Positions 35,162-43,663 of a DNA stretch of 64,000 nucleotides are shown here, in pieces. How positions within the stretch are numbered: the first letter of the stretch is position 1; the number at the start of each line of letters is the position of its first letter. Where the stretch lies: assembly GCA_019694165.1 (NCBI GenBank), contig JAIBCL010000020.1, positions 1-64,000 of the forward strand, given 5' to 3'. This DNA comes from Verrucomicrobiaceae bacterium (GTDB taxonomy: Bacteria; Verrucomicrobiota; Verrucomicrobiia; Verrucomicrobiales; Verrucomicrobiaceae). The notes below the pieces were generated by a model. The model was not told the origin of the DNA, did not search any database, and was given only the letters and a program-made list of their open reading frames with translations. A program made the translations under genes and the position numbers.

Positions 35162-37336
35162 TCAAACCTTCTCCGTCCGCGGGATGTGCGGCACGAGCAC
35201 ATCGGGGGACTGCGAGCGCTGGCGGGAGCGTCTGGCGGCTTCCTTGGTAAAGGCTTCCTGGGAACGCAAGGGTTTCGCACCGTCGGGCGCGAGCAGCGTA
35301 TAGCGGCCATCGGAGCCGAGGAGCCGGGCCTGCTGGTTGTCCGAGAAGCCGGTCTCGAGAATCTGGACGAGCCGCTTGCGCGCGGCGGAGTCTTCGACGG
35401 GAATGAGGAGTTCCACGCGCTTTGACAGATTTCGCGTCATGAAGTCGGCGCTGGCGATGAACACGGCGGGCCGGCCGCCCTGCCGGAAGAAGAAAATGCG
35501 CGCGTGCTCCAGGTAGCGGTCGATCACGCTGATGACGCGGATGTTCTCGCTGACGCCTTTCACGCCGGGGCGGAAGCAGCAGATGCCGCGCACGGCGAGA
35601 CGGATATTCACGCCGGCGCACGAGGCCTCACAGAGGGCCTCGATCATCTCGCGATCTTCCAGCGCGTTCATCTTGAGCATGATTTCGGCCTCCTCGCCCT
35701 GGCGCGCGCGCTCAGTCTCGCTGCGGATCAAGGAGACGAGCCGGTCGCGCAGGCCGAAGGGAGCCATGGAGATTTTCTCGAAATGCACGAAGCGCGAGCG
35801 GCCGCTCACGGTGTTGAAGAAGGCGGAGGCATCGGCGCCGTAGTTCTGCCGGCAGGTGAGGTAGCTGATGTCGGTGTAGAGCTTTGCGGTGGCCTCGTTG
35901 TAGTTGCCGGTGGCGAAGTGCATGTAGCGCATCATGTGCCCGGCCTCGCGGCGCATCACGAGGCAGATCTTGGCGTGCGTCTTCAAGCCGCGCACGCCGT
36001 AGATGATCTGCGCGCCGGCGTTCAGCAGCTCCTCGGCGCGCTCGAGATTGCGCGCCTCGTCGAAGCGGGCCTTGAGTTCGACGAGCACCGTCACGTGCTT
36101 CCCGGCCTCGGCGGCGCGGATGAGCGCGGAGATGATGCGGCTGTTCTTTGCGGTGCGGTAAAGGATTTGTTTGATGGCGACGACGTTCGGGTCACCCGCG
36201 GCCTCCTCGACGAGCTGCAGCACGGGATCGAACGCCTCATACGGATGGTGCAGGAGGATGTCCTGCCGCTTGATCGCATCGAAGATGCTCTCGTCGGGAT
36301 CGATGAGGGGACTGGAATGCACCTCCCAGGGCTCGACCTTCAACTGCTCGAAACCTGACAGGCCCGCGATGATGAAATACACGCGCAGGTCCAGCTCGCC
36401 GGGCACCAGGTAATGTTGCGCCCCCTTCGATCCGAACATGTCACGGATCAGCTTCTGCAGGTCGCGCGGAGCGCCTTCTTCGATCTCGACACGGATCGTG
36501 GGGCTCATGCGCCGCGCTTCGAGGATGTCCTCCATCTCGCTCGCGAGGTCCGTGGCGCTTTCATCATCGACGGCGATGTCGCTGTTCCGGCTGAGGCGGA
36601 AGCGCGCGCACGCCGTGACCTGTTCGGCGGGGAAATAGTGGCGCAGGAAGTGTTCGAGCAGGTCTTCGAGATTGATGTAGGTGTGAAGGCCGGGTTCCGC
36701 CTCGGGGATGAGCACCTGGCGCGGCAGGTTCGATGGCAGCGTGAAGAGCACCAGCCGTTTTGACTCGGGCTTGTCCGGCTCGGCGAGGACCGAGCACAAC
36801 AGCGCAATCTGCAACGCCGGCACGACGGACGGCGACTCCGCGTCCACGGCGACCGGAGTGAGCACGGGATAGATGTGCTCAAGAAAGTACTCTTCCAGAT
36901 GCGTGCGCTGCGCCGGAGTGAGTTCGTCCGGCCTCAGGCGGCGGATGCCGCTTTCCTTCAGGGCGGGCAGCAACTGGCCGGTCAGTATGGAATACTGCCG
37001 TGCGACGAAGTCCTTCACCCGCTCCTGAATCGCATCGAGCTGCTGGGTGGCCGTGAGGCCGGCGTCGTCTCGCACCTTGCGGCCCTGCTCCTTCAGGAAT
37101 TGCAGGCCGCCTACGCGGACCATGATGAATTCATCGAGGTTCGACGCCGTGATGGCGAGGAATTTGGCGCGCTCGAGCAGCGGAAGATCTGCGCGCGCAG
37201 CCTCGTCGAGCACGCGCTCGTTGAAGGCCAGCCAGCTCATCTCGCGGTTGATGAAATGCTCTTCGGAGAGTTCGCAACGAGGGGGTGAAACGGGCGGTGA
37301 CTCTGCTGGCTCTGCTCCTGGGGATGACGGTTTCAT
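35162..37336 (-). CDS. ppk1: Polyphosphate kinase 1
   Basis: PPK1 builds polyphosphate from ATP. The N-terminal FINREMSWLAFNERVLDEA and ASNLDEFIMVRVGGLQ blocks and the central HHPYEAF are present. GLKTHAKICLV (phosphorylated His) and MHFATGNYNEATAKLYTD are the two HKD-like active-site segments. It has 724 residues from ATG 37336. The frame is open 60 codons further upstream, but those pass through the palindrome at 37405-37441 and are not conserved. It is divergent from the patatin gene. Confidence 0.95.
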   Translation of the reverse strand: MKPSSPGAEPAESPPVSPPRCELSEEHFINREMSWLAFNERVLDEAARADLPLLERAKFLAITASNLDEFIMVRVGGLQFLKEQGRKVRDDAGLTATQQLDAIQERVKDFVARQYSILTGQLLPALKESGIRRLRPDELTPAQRTHLEEYFLEHIYPVLTPVAVDAESPSVVPALQIALLCSVLAEPDKPESKRLVLFTLPSNLPRQVLIPEAEPGLHTYINLEDLLEHFLRHYFPAEQVTACARFRLSRNSDIAVDDESATDLASEMEDILEARRMSPTIRVEIEEGAPRDLQKLIRDMFGSKGAQHYLVPGELDLRVYFIIAGLSGFEQLKVEPWEVHSSPLIDPDESIFDAIKRQDILLHHPYEAFDPVLQLVEEAAGDPNVVAIKQILYRTAKNSRIISALIRAAEAGKHVTVLVELKARFDEARNLERAEELLNAGAQIIYGVRGLKTHAKICLVMRREAGHMMRYMHFATGNYNEATAKLYTDISYLTCRQNYGADASAFFNTVSGRSRFVHFEKISMAPFGLRDRLVSLIRSETERARQGEEAEIMLKMNALEDREMIEALCEASCAGVNIRLAVRGICCFRPGVKGVSENIRVISVIDRYLEHARIFFFRQGGRPAVFIASADFMTRNLSKRVELLIPVEDSAARKRLVQILETGFSDNQQARLLGSDGRYTLLAPDGAKPLRSQEAFTKEAARRSRQRSQSPDVLVPHIPRTEKV

Positions 37337-37404
37337 GGCCTTCACAGACAAGACCGAGGGCGGAGCCACATTCAACCGGCGATTCAGCCTGTCCGCCATC
37401 CAGC

Positions 37405-37441
37405 CAGGGCTTACGCGTGAAGACATTTGAAGCAAGCCCTG
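37405..37441. repeat. Hairpin with the window's dispersed 17-mer
   Basis: CAGGGCTT (37405-37412) pairs with AAGCCCTG (37434-37441). The left arm continues as CAGGGCTTACGCGTGAA, which matches the ends of the 16737-16888 element with one change. It lies between ppk1 and the patatin gene. Confidence 0.5.
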
Positions 37442-37606
37442 AATGGTAACCAAGCTCGCGATCGAAATCGTTGACGATGGCCTGCCGCCGGGGCGCCGCA
37501 TTTGAATCGCCGACACACGATGGTGGCCCGCATTCGCAATTCGCGCAGCACATTGAACACGATGAGGGGTGTACCAAGTCTAATCCGCTGAACAACCTCC
37601 AAGACA

Positions 37607-38671
37607 ATGATCGCCACCCTTCGCCATTCTTGCGCGAAATGGTTTCGGGCGACAAACCAGGAAGCTCCCGAAACCAGCAGCGGGGAGGCTTTTTCCAGAG
37701 AGTCCTTCCCGTCGTCGCGCTCACCGACCATTGGACTCGCCCTCTCATGCGGCGGTGCACGAGGGCTGGCGCATGTGGGCGTGATCCAGGTGCTGGAGGA
37801 AGAAGGCATTCCCATCAGCGCCATTGCCGGCACGAGCATGGGAGCGTATGTCGGCTCGCTGTGGGCGGCAGGTTTGCACGGCAGGAAGCTGGAAGAACTG
37901 GCGCGCGAGATCAAAGATCGCAAAACGCTGCTGCGCCTGATGGATCCCGTTTTTCCGCCGTCCGAAGGTTTGATCCGCGGCGACAAGATCCGGCTGCATC
38001 TGGAGCGTTCGCTTGGTACGCTGGACTTCTCGGAGTTGCCGAAACCGCTGCTCGTGATCGCCACGGATCTCGACGACCTCACGGCGCATGTGTTTGACTC
38101 CGGTCCCGTCGCGACGGCGGTTCATGCCAGCTCCGCGATCCCCGGTGTCTGTGCGCCCGTGCGGCTGAATGGCCGTCGGCTTGTGGATGGTGGCGCGAGC
38201 GAGCCGCTGCCCGTGAGCCTGCTGAAGATGCGCTTCGGCGTGGACGCGGTGATCGCGGTGAATGTGATGCCCACGCCGGCCGACATCGGCGCGTGCCGCG
38301 CGAAGGATGTCGATGCCGCAAAAGCCGGACCGAGAAACGCGCTCGCTCGCTGGGCAAGTCGCTTTTGGCGGTCCATCAACCTGCTCGCCTACGGGAATGT
38401 GATGGACACGTTCCAGCGTTCGTTGATGTCCGCGCAGCTCCGGCTGGTGCAAAAGGAATCCGAGCGAGCCGACATCGTGATCCATCCGTGGTTCTGCGAG
38501 AGCACCTGGTTCGACTACGAGAATTTCGATCGCTACATCGCGGCGGGCCGCGCCGCCGCACATGCGGCGCTGCCGGAGATCCGCGCGCTGCTAAACCAAC
38601 CGACCCTCGAAGGAGGTGGCCACCATGAAACTTATCAATCCAATCCCGCCGTGGGACTCCACGCCGCCTGA
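37607..38671 (+). CDS. Patatin-like phospholipase (RssA/YchK type)
   Basis: The serine lipase dyad is complete: oxyanion loop GLALSCGGARGLAHVG near 43, nucleophile elbow GTSMG (Ser77), and DGGASEP (Asp194). The length is 354 residues, without a signal peptide or membrane segment. Its last 47 bp overlap the start of the next gene, and it is the first gene of an acyl-catabolism operon. A job releasing fatty acids for the downstream ligase and beta-oxidation enzymes is inferred. Confidence 0.9.
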   Translation: MIATLRHSCAKWFRATNQEAPETSSGEAFSRESFPSSRSPTIGLALSCGGARGLAHVGVIQVLEEEGIPISAIAGTSMGAYVGSLWAAGLHGRKLEELAREIKDRKTLLRLMDPVFPPSEGLIRGDKIRLHLERSLGTLDFSELPKPLLVIATDLDDLTAHVFDSGPVATAVHASSAIPGVCAPVRLNGRRLVDGGASEPLPVSLLKMRFGVDAVIAVNVMPTPADIGACRAKDVDAAKAGPRNALARWASRFWRSINLLAYGNVMDTFQRSLMSAQLRLVQKESERADIVIHPWFCESTWFDYENFDRYIAAGRAAAHAALPEIRALLNQPTLEGGGHHETYQSNPAVGLHAA

Positions 38672-40199
38672 AGTCTGGAGGTACTGGCAGACCCGCAGGC
38701 TGCGCCACTACCTCGCGCATCGTGTGCTGCCCTTCAGCGCGCACTACCGGCGCGTGTTCGAGGCACACGGCATCACGGCCGATGACATCGACACGCTCGA
38801 CGACTGGGCGCGCGTGCCATTCTCCGCCAAGAGCGATCTTTCAGTTCCACGCGACCAGCAGCGCGACTTCATCCTACTGCCGAACGAAGCCATCCTGAAA
38901 AGAGAGCCGGCGGTGATGTGGGACGCGCTGCTGCATGGTCGCCGCGCGGCGAAGTCGCACCTCGAAGCGGAGTTCCGCCCCGTGCTGCTCACCAGCACCA
39001 CGGGCCGATCCGCCGAGCCGGTGCCCTTCCTCTATACCGCGCATGATTTGAAAAACCTCGAAGAGACCGGCCGCCGCATCATGGAGGTGGGCCGCTCGCA
39101 GCGCGATTTCCGTCATGTGAATCTCTTCCCGTATGCGCCGCATCTCGCCTTCTGGCAGACGCACTACGCGAGCCTGGGCTTCGACACCTTCATGGTTAGC
39201 TCGGGCGGCGGCAAGACGCTCGGCACCGAAGGCAACATCGCGCTGATCGACAGAATTCAGCCCGACATCATCATCGGCATGCCGACCTTCATCTACCATG
39301 TGCTGCACGAGGCCGCGTCGCATGGCAGGCACTGGCCGAACCTGAAGCGCGTCGTGCTCGGTGGAGAAAAAGTGGCCGAGGGGCTGCGTGCGAAACTGCG
39401 TGATCTCTGCGCGGAGGTCGGCAGCCACGAGGTGTCCGTGCTCAGCACGTATGGCTTCACCGAGGCGAAGATGGCAATTCCGGAATGCCCAACGGTTTCC
39501 GGCGTCGGGGGCAGCGGATTTCACTTGTCGCCTGATCTTGGGATCGTCGAGATCGTAGATCCCAAATCAGGCCGCGTCATGCCCGACGGCCAGCCGGGCG
39601 AAATCGTCTTCACGCCGCTCGATGCGCGCGGCACCGTCGTGCTGCGCTACCGCACTGGCGACATCGCCGAAGGCGGCATCACATGGGAACAATGTCCGCA
39701 CTGCGGTCGTAAGTGCCCGCGCATCCTTGGTCCCATCTCGCGCGTGAGCGAGGTCCGGGAGATGAAGCTCGACAAGGTCAAAGGCACGCTGGTCGATTTC
39801 AATCTGCTGGAGCATCTCCTCGACGATCAAAAAGGCGTCGCCGCCTGGCAGCTCGAGTTGAGGAAGCGAAACGACGACCCGCTCGAGATCGATGAGATGA
39901 TCCTGCATCTCACCCCGGACGAAGGCATCGCGGCGAACGACATCGCGCGCGTGGTCACCCGCCGCTTCAGCGAGGCCACGGAACTCTCGCCGAACGAGAT
40001 TCGCTTCCACACCATGCCCGAGATGCGCCAGCGTCTCGGCATCGGACGCCTCTTGAAGGAGGAAAAGCTCATCGACCTCCGGCCCAAAGTGGTGCGACCC
40101 GCTGGGTCGCACTCACAAATTCAAATCGACCAAAGGGTGCCACTCGATCACACGCCCGAACTCTCACTTCAAGCCGGCGGCTTGCACCACATCATATGA
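38625..40199 (+). CDS. PaaK-like acyl/aryl-CoA ligase (AMP-forming)
   Basis: This 524-residue member of the phenylacetate-CoA ligase / F390 synthetase group of adenylating enzymes has a P-loop-like LLTSTTGRSAEPVPF near 123. GMPTFIYHVLHEAA near 220, STYGFTEAKM near 270 and YRTGDIAEGG near 340 follow, with a cysteine cluster CPHCGRKCPR just after. A strong SD, AAGGAGG (38610-38616), lies inside the end of the patatin gene and fixes ATG 38625. The stop overlaps the thiolase ATG. The acyl group activated is unknown; a fatty or aromatic acid fits the operon. Confidence 0.85.
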   Translation: MKLINPIPPWDSTPPEVWRYWQTRRLRHYLAHRVLPFSAHYRRVFEAHGITADDIDTLDDWARVPFSAKSDLSVPRDQQRDFILLPNEAILKREPAVMWDALLHGRRAAKSHLEAEFRPVLLTSTTGRSAEPVPFLYTAHDLKNLEETGRRIMEVGRSQRDFRHVNLFPYAPHLAFWQTHYASLGFDTFMVSSGGGKTLGTEGNIALIDRIQPDIIIGMPTFIYHVLHEAASHGRHWPNLKRVVLGGEKVAEGLRAKLRDLCAEVGSHEVSVLSTYGFTEAKMAIPECPTVSGVGGSGFHLSPDLGIVEIVDPKSGRVMPDGQPGEIVFTPLDARGTVVLRYRTGDIAEGGITWEQCPHCGRKCPRILGPISRVSEVREMKLDKVKGTLVDFNLLEHLLDDQKGVAAWQLELRKRNDDPLEIDEMILHLTPDEGIAANDIARVVTRRFSEATELSPNEIRFHTMPEMRQRLGIGRLLKEEKLIDLRPKVVRPAGSHSQIQIDQRVPLDHTPELSLQAGGLHHII

Positions 40200-41473
40200 A
40201 AACGCTCTTCATCATCGACGGCATCCGCACGCCGTTCTGCAAAATGGGATCCACGCTCGCAGATTTCGACGCCGTGGAACTCGGCCGCGCAGCCGTCTCC
40301 GCGCTTCTGACAAAAACCGGCATCGATTCGAACGCGATCGACGAAACCATCTTCGGCTGCGTCGGCCAGCCGGCGAACGCACAGAACATCGCGCGCGTCA
40401 TCGCGCTGCGTGCCGGCATTCCCATCACAAAGCCGGCCATGACCGTGCATCGCAACTGTGCCTCCGGTCTTGAAGCGATCACCACCGCGCACCAGCGGAT
40501 GGCCGCAGGTCATGGCGACGTGTTCGTCGTTGGCGGAACCGAGAGCATGTCAAACATGCCGCTCTACTTCTCGCGATCGGCGGCGATGAAATTCAGCATG
40601 TTGTCTCGCGCCCGCGGCTTCGGTCATCGCCTCTCCGCGATGAGCAGATTCCGAGCGCGCGACTTCGCGCCCGTGATCGGCCTCAAGCTCGGCCTCACCG
40701 ACCCCGTCTCCGAATTGAACATGGGCCAGACGGCCGAGGTCCTCGCCCGCGAATTCAACGTCAGCCGCGATGCGCAGGATGCCTTCGCCGCGCGCTCGCA
40801 CCTTCGTGCGACTCAGGCCGCGTGGGCGGTCGCTCATGAAATCACGCCGCTTTATCCCGGCGGCACGAGCCGCACCGCCGTCCTCGCCGACAACGGCATC
40901 CGCTCCGACTCGTCGATGGAAAAGCTCGCCAGGCTGCCCACGCTCTTCGATCCGCAAAACGGCAGTGTGACCGCAGGCAATTCGTCGCAAGTCACCGACG
41001 GAGCAGTCGCCTTGCTCGTCGCAAGCGAAGAGGCCGTGACGCGCCATGGATGGAAGCCTCTTGGCCGGCTCGTGGATTACGCGTTCACCGGTTGCGATCC
41101 CGCGCGCATGGGCCTCGGCCCCGTCCGCGCCATCGACGCCGTATTGCATCGCGCGCACACGAAACTCGACGCGATGGACCTGATCGAGATCAACGAAGCC
41201 TTCGCCGCGCAGGTGCTCACCGTCTTGAAGTGCCTCAAAGATCCCGCCAGCGCGCGCAGGGCCGGACTCGATGAGCCGCTCGGCGAGATCGACGACCATC
41301 GTCTCAATCCCTGCGGGGGCGCCATCGCGCTCGGCCATCCCGTCGGCGCGACCGGCGCGCGCCTCGTGCTCACCGCGCTCCGCCAGCTTCACGATACCGA
41401 CAAGAAGCGCGCCCTCGTCTCCCTCTGCGTCGGCGGCGGCCAGGGCGGCGCCGCGATTCTCGAAGCCTTCTGA
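40196..41473 (+). CDS. Acetyl-CoA acyltransferase (thiolase, FadA/FadI type)
   Basis: Thiolase of 425 residues. The nucleophilic cysteine is in TVHRNCASGLEAI near 85, NPCGGAIALGHPVGATGAR holds the catalytic His near 380, and the second cysteine is in SLCVGGGQGGA near the end. It carries out the last step of beta-oxidation, cleaving 3-ketoacyl-CoA. The ATG overlaps the ligase stop by 4 bp. It pairs with the FadB-like gene 21 bp downstream. Confidence 0.93.
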   Translation: MKTLFIIDGIRTPFCKMGSTLADFDAVELGRAAVSALLTKTGIDSNAIDETIFGCVGQPANAQNIARVIALRAGIPITKPAMTVHRNCASGLEAITTAHQRMAAGHGDVFVVGGTESMSNMPLYFSRSAAMKFSMLSRARGFGHRLSAMSRFRARDFAPVIGLKLGLTDPVSELNMGQTAEVLAREFNVSRDAQDAFAARSHLRATQAAWAVAHEITPLYPGGTSRTAVLADNGIRSDSSMEKLARLPTLFDPQNGSVTAGNSSQVTDGAVALLVASEEAVTRHGWKPLGRLVDYAFTGCDPARMGLGPVRAIDAVLHRAHTKLDAMDLIEINEAFAAQVLTVLKCLKDPASARRAGLDEPLGEIDDHRLNPCGGAIALGHPVGATGARLVLTALRQLHDTDKKRALVSLCVGGGQGGAAILEAF

Positions 41474-41494
41474 AATTTGAAATCTCCTCCTGCC

Positions 41495-43531
41495 ATGAAC
41501 TCCATCGTCCTCGATCCCACCCAAGATCCCGGTCAGGATATCGCCCTGCGCCGGGTTCATGAACACAAAACTGCTTCTGCTCCCGCCGCGTTTCGATTCG
41601 AGGCGGACGGAGACGGCATCGGCTGGCTGACGTTCGACGCGCCGAATGGGAGCGTGAACGTCTTCAACGAGGCCACGCTGCGCGAACTCGACGCCCGTCT
41701 CGAAGCCATCGAATCAGACCCTTCGCTCAAGGCACTCGTGATCCGCAGCGCCAAGGAAAAGGTCTTCATCGCTGGTGCGGACTTGAAGGCCATACGTGCG
41801 CTGCCACCGGCGAGGCTCGAAACCTTCATCCAGCTGGGTCAGTCCGTCTTCAGCCGGCTCGCAGCACTGCCGATGCCGAAGATTGCCGCGATTCACGGTG
41901 CATGCGTAGGCGGCGGCATGGAACTCGCGCTGGCGTGCGACTATCGCATCGCGAGCGACACCGACTGCACGCGTCTCGGTCTGCCTGAGGTGCAACTCGG
42001 TCTCATTCCCGGCTGGGGCGGCACGACGCGCCTGCCGAGAATGATCGGCCTGCCGAAGGCACTCGATCTCATTGTCAGCGGCAGGCTGCTGAAGCCCGAT
42101 CACGCGAGGAAAGTCGGCATCGTCGATGAAGTGGTGCCGAGGGAGCACTTGGAGGCCGTCGCCAAGAAGTGGTGCGAGCCGCTGGCTCGCAATCAGAAAA
42201 AAGACTCCAGGCCAGCGGCTTGGACCACCTTTCCCATCATCCGCCGCTTCATTTGCTGCAAGGCGCGGCGTGACCTCATTGCAAAGACACGCGGCCTCTA
42301 CGCCGCGCCGCTCATGGCGTTGAAAGTGGCGACGCGGGGTCTGGGCATGAGCATCGACCAGTCGCTGCGCTTCGAGCGCGAGGCATTGCTCGAACTCGCA
42401 AAGACCGGAGAGGCGGCTCGCTTGATCGATCTCTTCTTCCGCAAAGAAGAAGCCTCGAAGAAGCTGCCCGCCACTGGCACCGCGCTGCCCGTGCATCATG
42501 CGACCGTTGTTGGCGCGGGTGTGATGGGTGCAGGCATCGCGCAGTGGCTCGCTTCGCGCGGAGTTCATGCCTTGTTGACCGACATCTCGACGGACGCCGT
42601 CGCGAAAGGCCTGTCGAAAGTATCGTCACTCACCGACGAAGGCGTTAAGCGCCGCGTCATCACCAAGAAGGAAGCGCGCGAGACGCTGGATCGCGTGGCT
42701 GCCACCCATGAAAAGGTGCCGCTGCATCATCACCAGATCGTCATCGAGGCGGCCACCGAGAGCATGGAAGTGAAGAAAAAGATCTTCGCCGATCTCGCCA
42801 GCCGCAGCGCGCCTGACACGATTCTCGCGACGAACACGTCGGCGCTCTCGGTCACGGAACTCGCGAAGAGCGTGCCGCATTCCGAGCGGGTGATCGGCCT
42901 GCATTTCTTCAATCCCGTGCACCGGATGCCACTCGTCGAGATCATCACGCACGCCGGCAACACTCCCGATGTCATCGCCACAGCCGTCGCCTTCGTGCAG
43001 CGCATCGGCAAGACACCGGTCGTCGTGAAGGACAGTCCCGGCTTTGTCGTGAACCGAGTGCTGATGCCGTATCTGCTCGAAGCGGTGCGGCTTCACGAGA
43101 GCGGCGTGCGGGTCGAGGAAATCGATCTGGCGATGCTGGAGTTCGGCATGCCGATGGGACCGCTGCGCCTGCTCGACGAGATCGGTCTCGATGTGGCTGC
43201 GCATGTCGGAAGGACGATGATGGCCGCGTTTCCGGATCGTCTGCCGAAAACCGATCTGCTCGACCGCATGGTCGCCGAAGGAAAGCTCGGCAAAAAATCG
43301 GGGCGCGGCTTTTACGATCATACGACGAAGCAACGCCCGCATGTGAGCGGCGAGTTGAATACAGAAATCCAGGAGCGTCTCGCGATGCTGCTCAGCGAGG
43401 AAGCGAAGCGCTGCCTCGATGAGGGCGTCGCCGCGAGCGATGGCGAGATCGATCTCGCGATGGTTCTCGGCACCGGCTACCCGCCATTCCGCGGCGGACC
43501 GCTCCAGTATTTGCTGGAGTCCCGCCTTTAG
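41495..43531 (+). CDS. Enoyl-CoA hydratase / 3-hydroxyacyl-CoA dehydrogenase, multifunctional (FadB/FadJ-like)
   Basis: The N-terminal crotonase domain has IAGADLKAIR near 90 and GACVGGGMELALACDYRIAS near 130. The NAD-binding domain follows (VVGAGVMGAGIAQWLASRG near 338) with the 3HCDH C-terminal part (KDSPGFVVNRVLMPYLLEA near 515). At 678 residues it is a full bifunctional alpha subunit. I chose ATG 41495; an in-frame TTG at 41477 is weaker. The last residues (ESRL) and the TAG stop lie inside a REP-type hairpin. Confidence 0.93.
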   Translation: MNSIVLDPTQDPGQDIALRRVHEHKTASAPAAFRFEADGDGIGWLTFDAPNGSVNVFNEATLRELDARLEAIESDPSLKALVIRSAKEKVFIAGADLKAIRALPPARLETFIQLGQSVFSRLAALPMPKIAAIHGACVGGGMELALACDYRIASDTDCTRLGLPEVQLGLIPGWGGTTRLPRMIGLPKALDLIVSGRLLKPDHARKVGIVDEVVPREHLEAVAKKWCEPLARNQKKDSRPAAWTTFPIIRRFICCKARRDLIAKTRGLYAAPLMALKVATRGLGMSIDQSLRFEREALLELAKTGEAARLIDLFFRKEEASKKLPATGTALPVHHATVVGAGVMGAGIAQWLASRGVHALLTDISTDAVAKGLSKVSSLTDEGVKRRVITKKEARETLDRVAATHEKVPLHHHQIVIEAATESMEVKKKIFADLASRSAPDTILATNTSALSVTELAKSVPHSERVIGLHFFNPVHRMPLVEIITHAGNTPDVIATAVAFVQRIGKTPVVVKDSPGFVVNRVLMPYLLEAVRLHESGVRVEEIDLAMLEFGMPMGPLRLLDEIGLDVAAHVGRTMMAAFPDRLPKTDLLDRMVAEGKLGKKSGRGFYDHTTKQRPHVSGELNTEIQERLAMLLSEEAKRCLDEGVAASDGEIDLAMVLGTGYPPFRGGPLQYLLESRL

Positions 43532-43627
43532 GCGGTCAGGAAAGCGCACGAAATCCAAACCCCTTCTTCTCACAACAACATGTCCCGAACTCCGAACACC
43601 TCTGAATGACCGGCTGAAGCCGGGACT
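43518..43627. repeat. Facing pair of REP-type hairpins; the first contains the fadB-like stop codon
   Basis: The 21-bp arm at 43518-43538 is matched in inverse by 43607-43627 (18/21). Each arm is itself a hairpin: CCGCC-TTTA-GGCGG and CCGGCT-GA-AGCCGG. The fadB-like TAG (43529-43531) is in the loop of the first. Nothing else is seen in the 132-bp gap. Confidence 0.65.
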
Positions 43628-43663
43628 TCACAAGTGTCCACGAACAGCTAACTCCGCAACACC

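Noticed and set aside
37337-37516. 60-codon N-terminal extension of polyphosphate kinase
   Set aside because: It passes through a hairpin repeat and exceeds the family's usual start.
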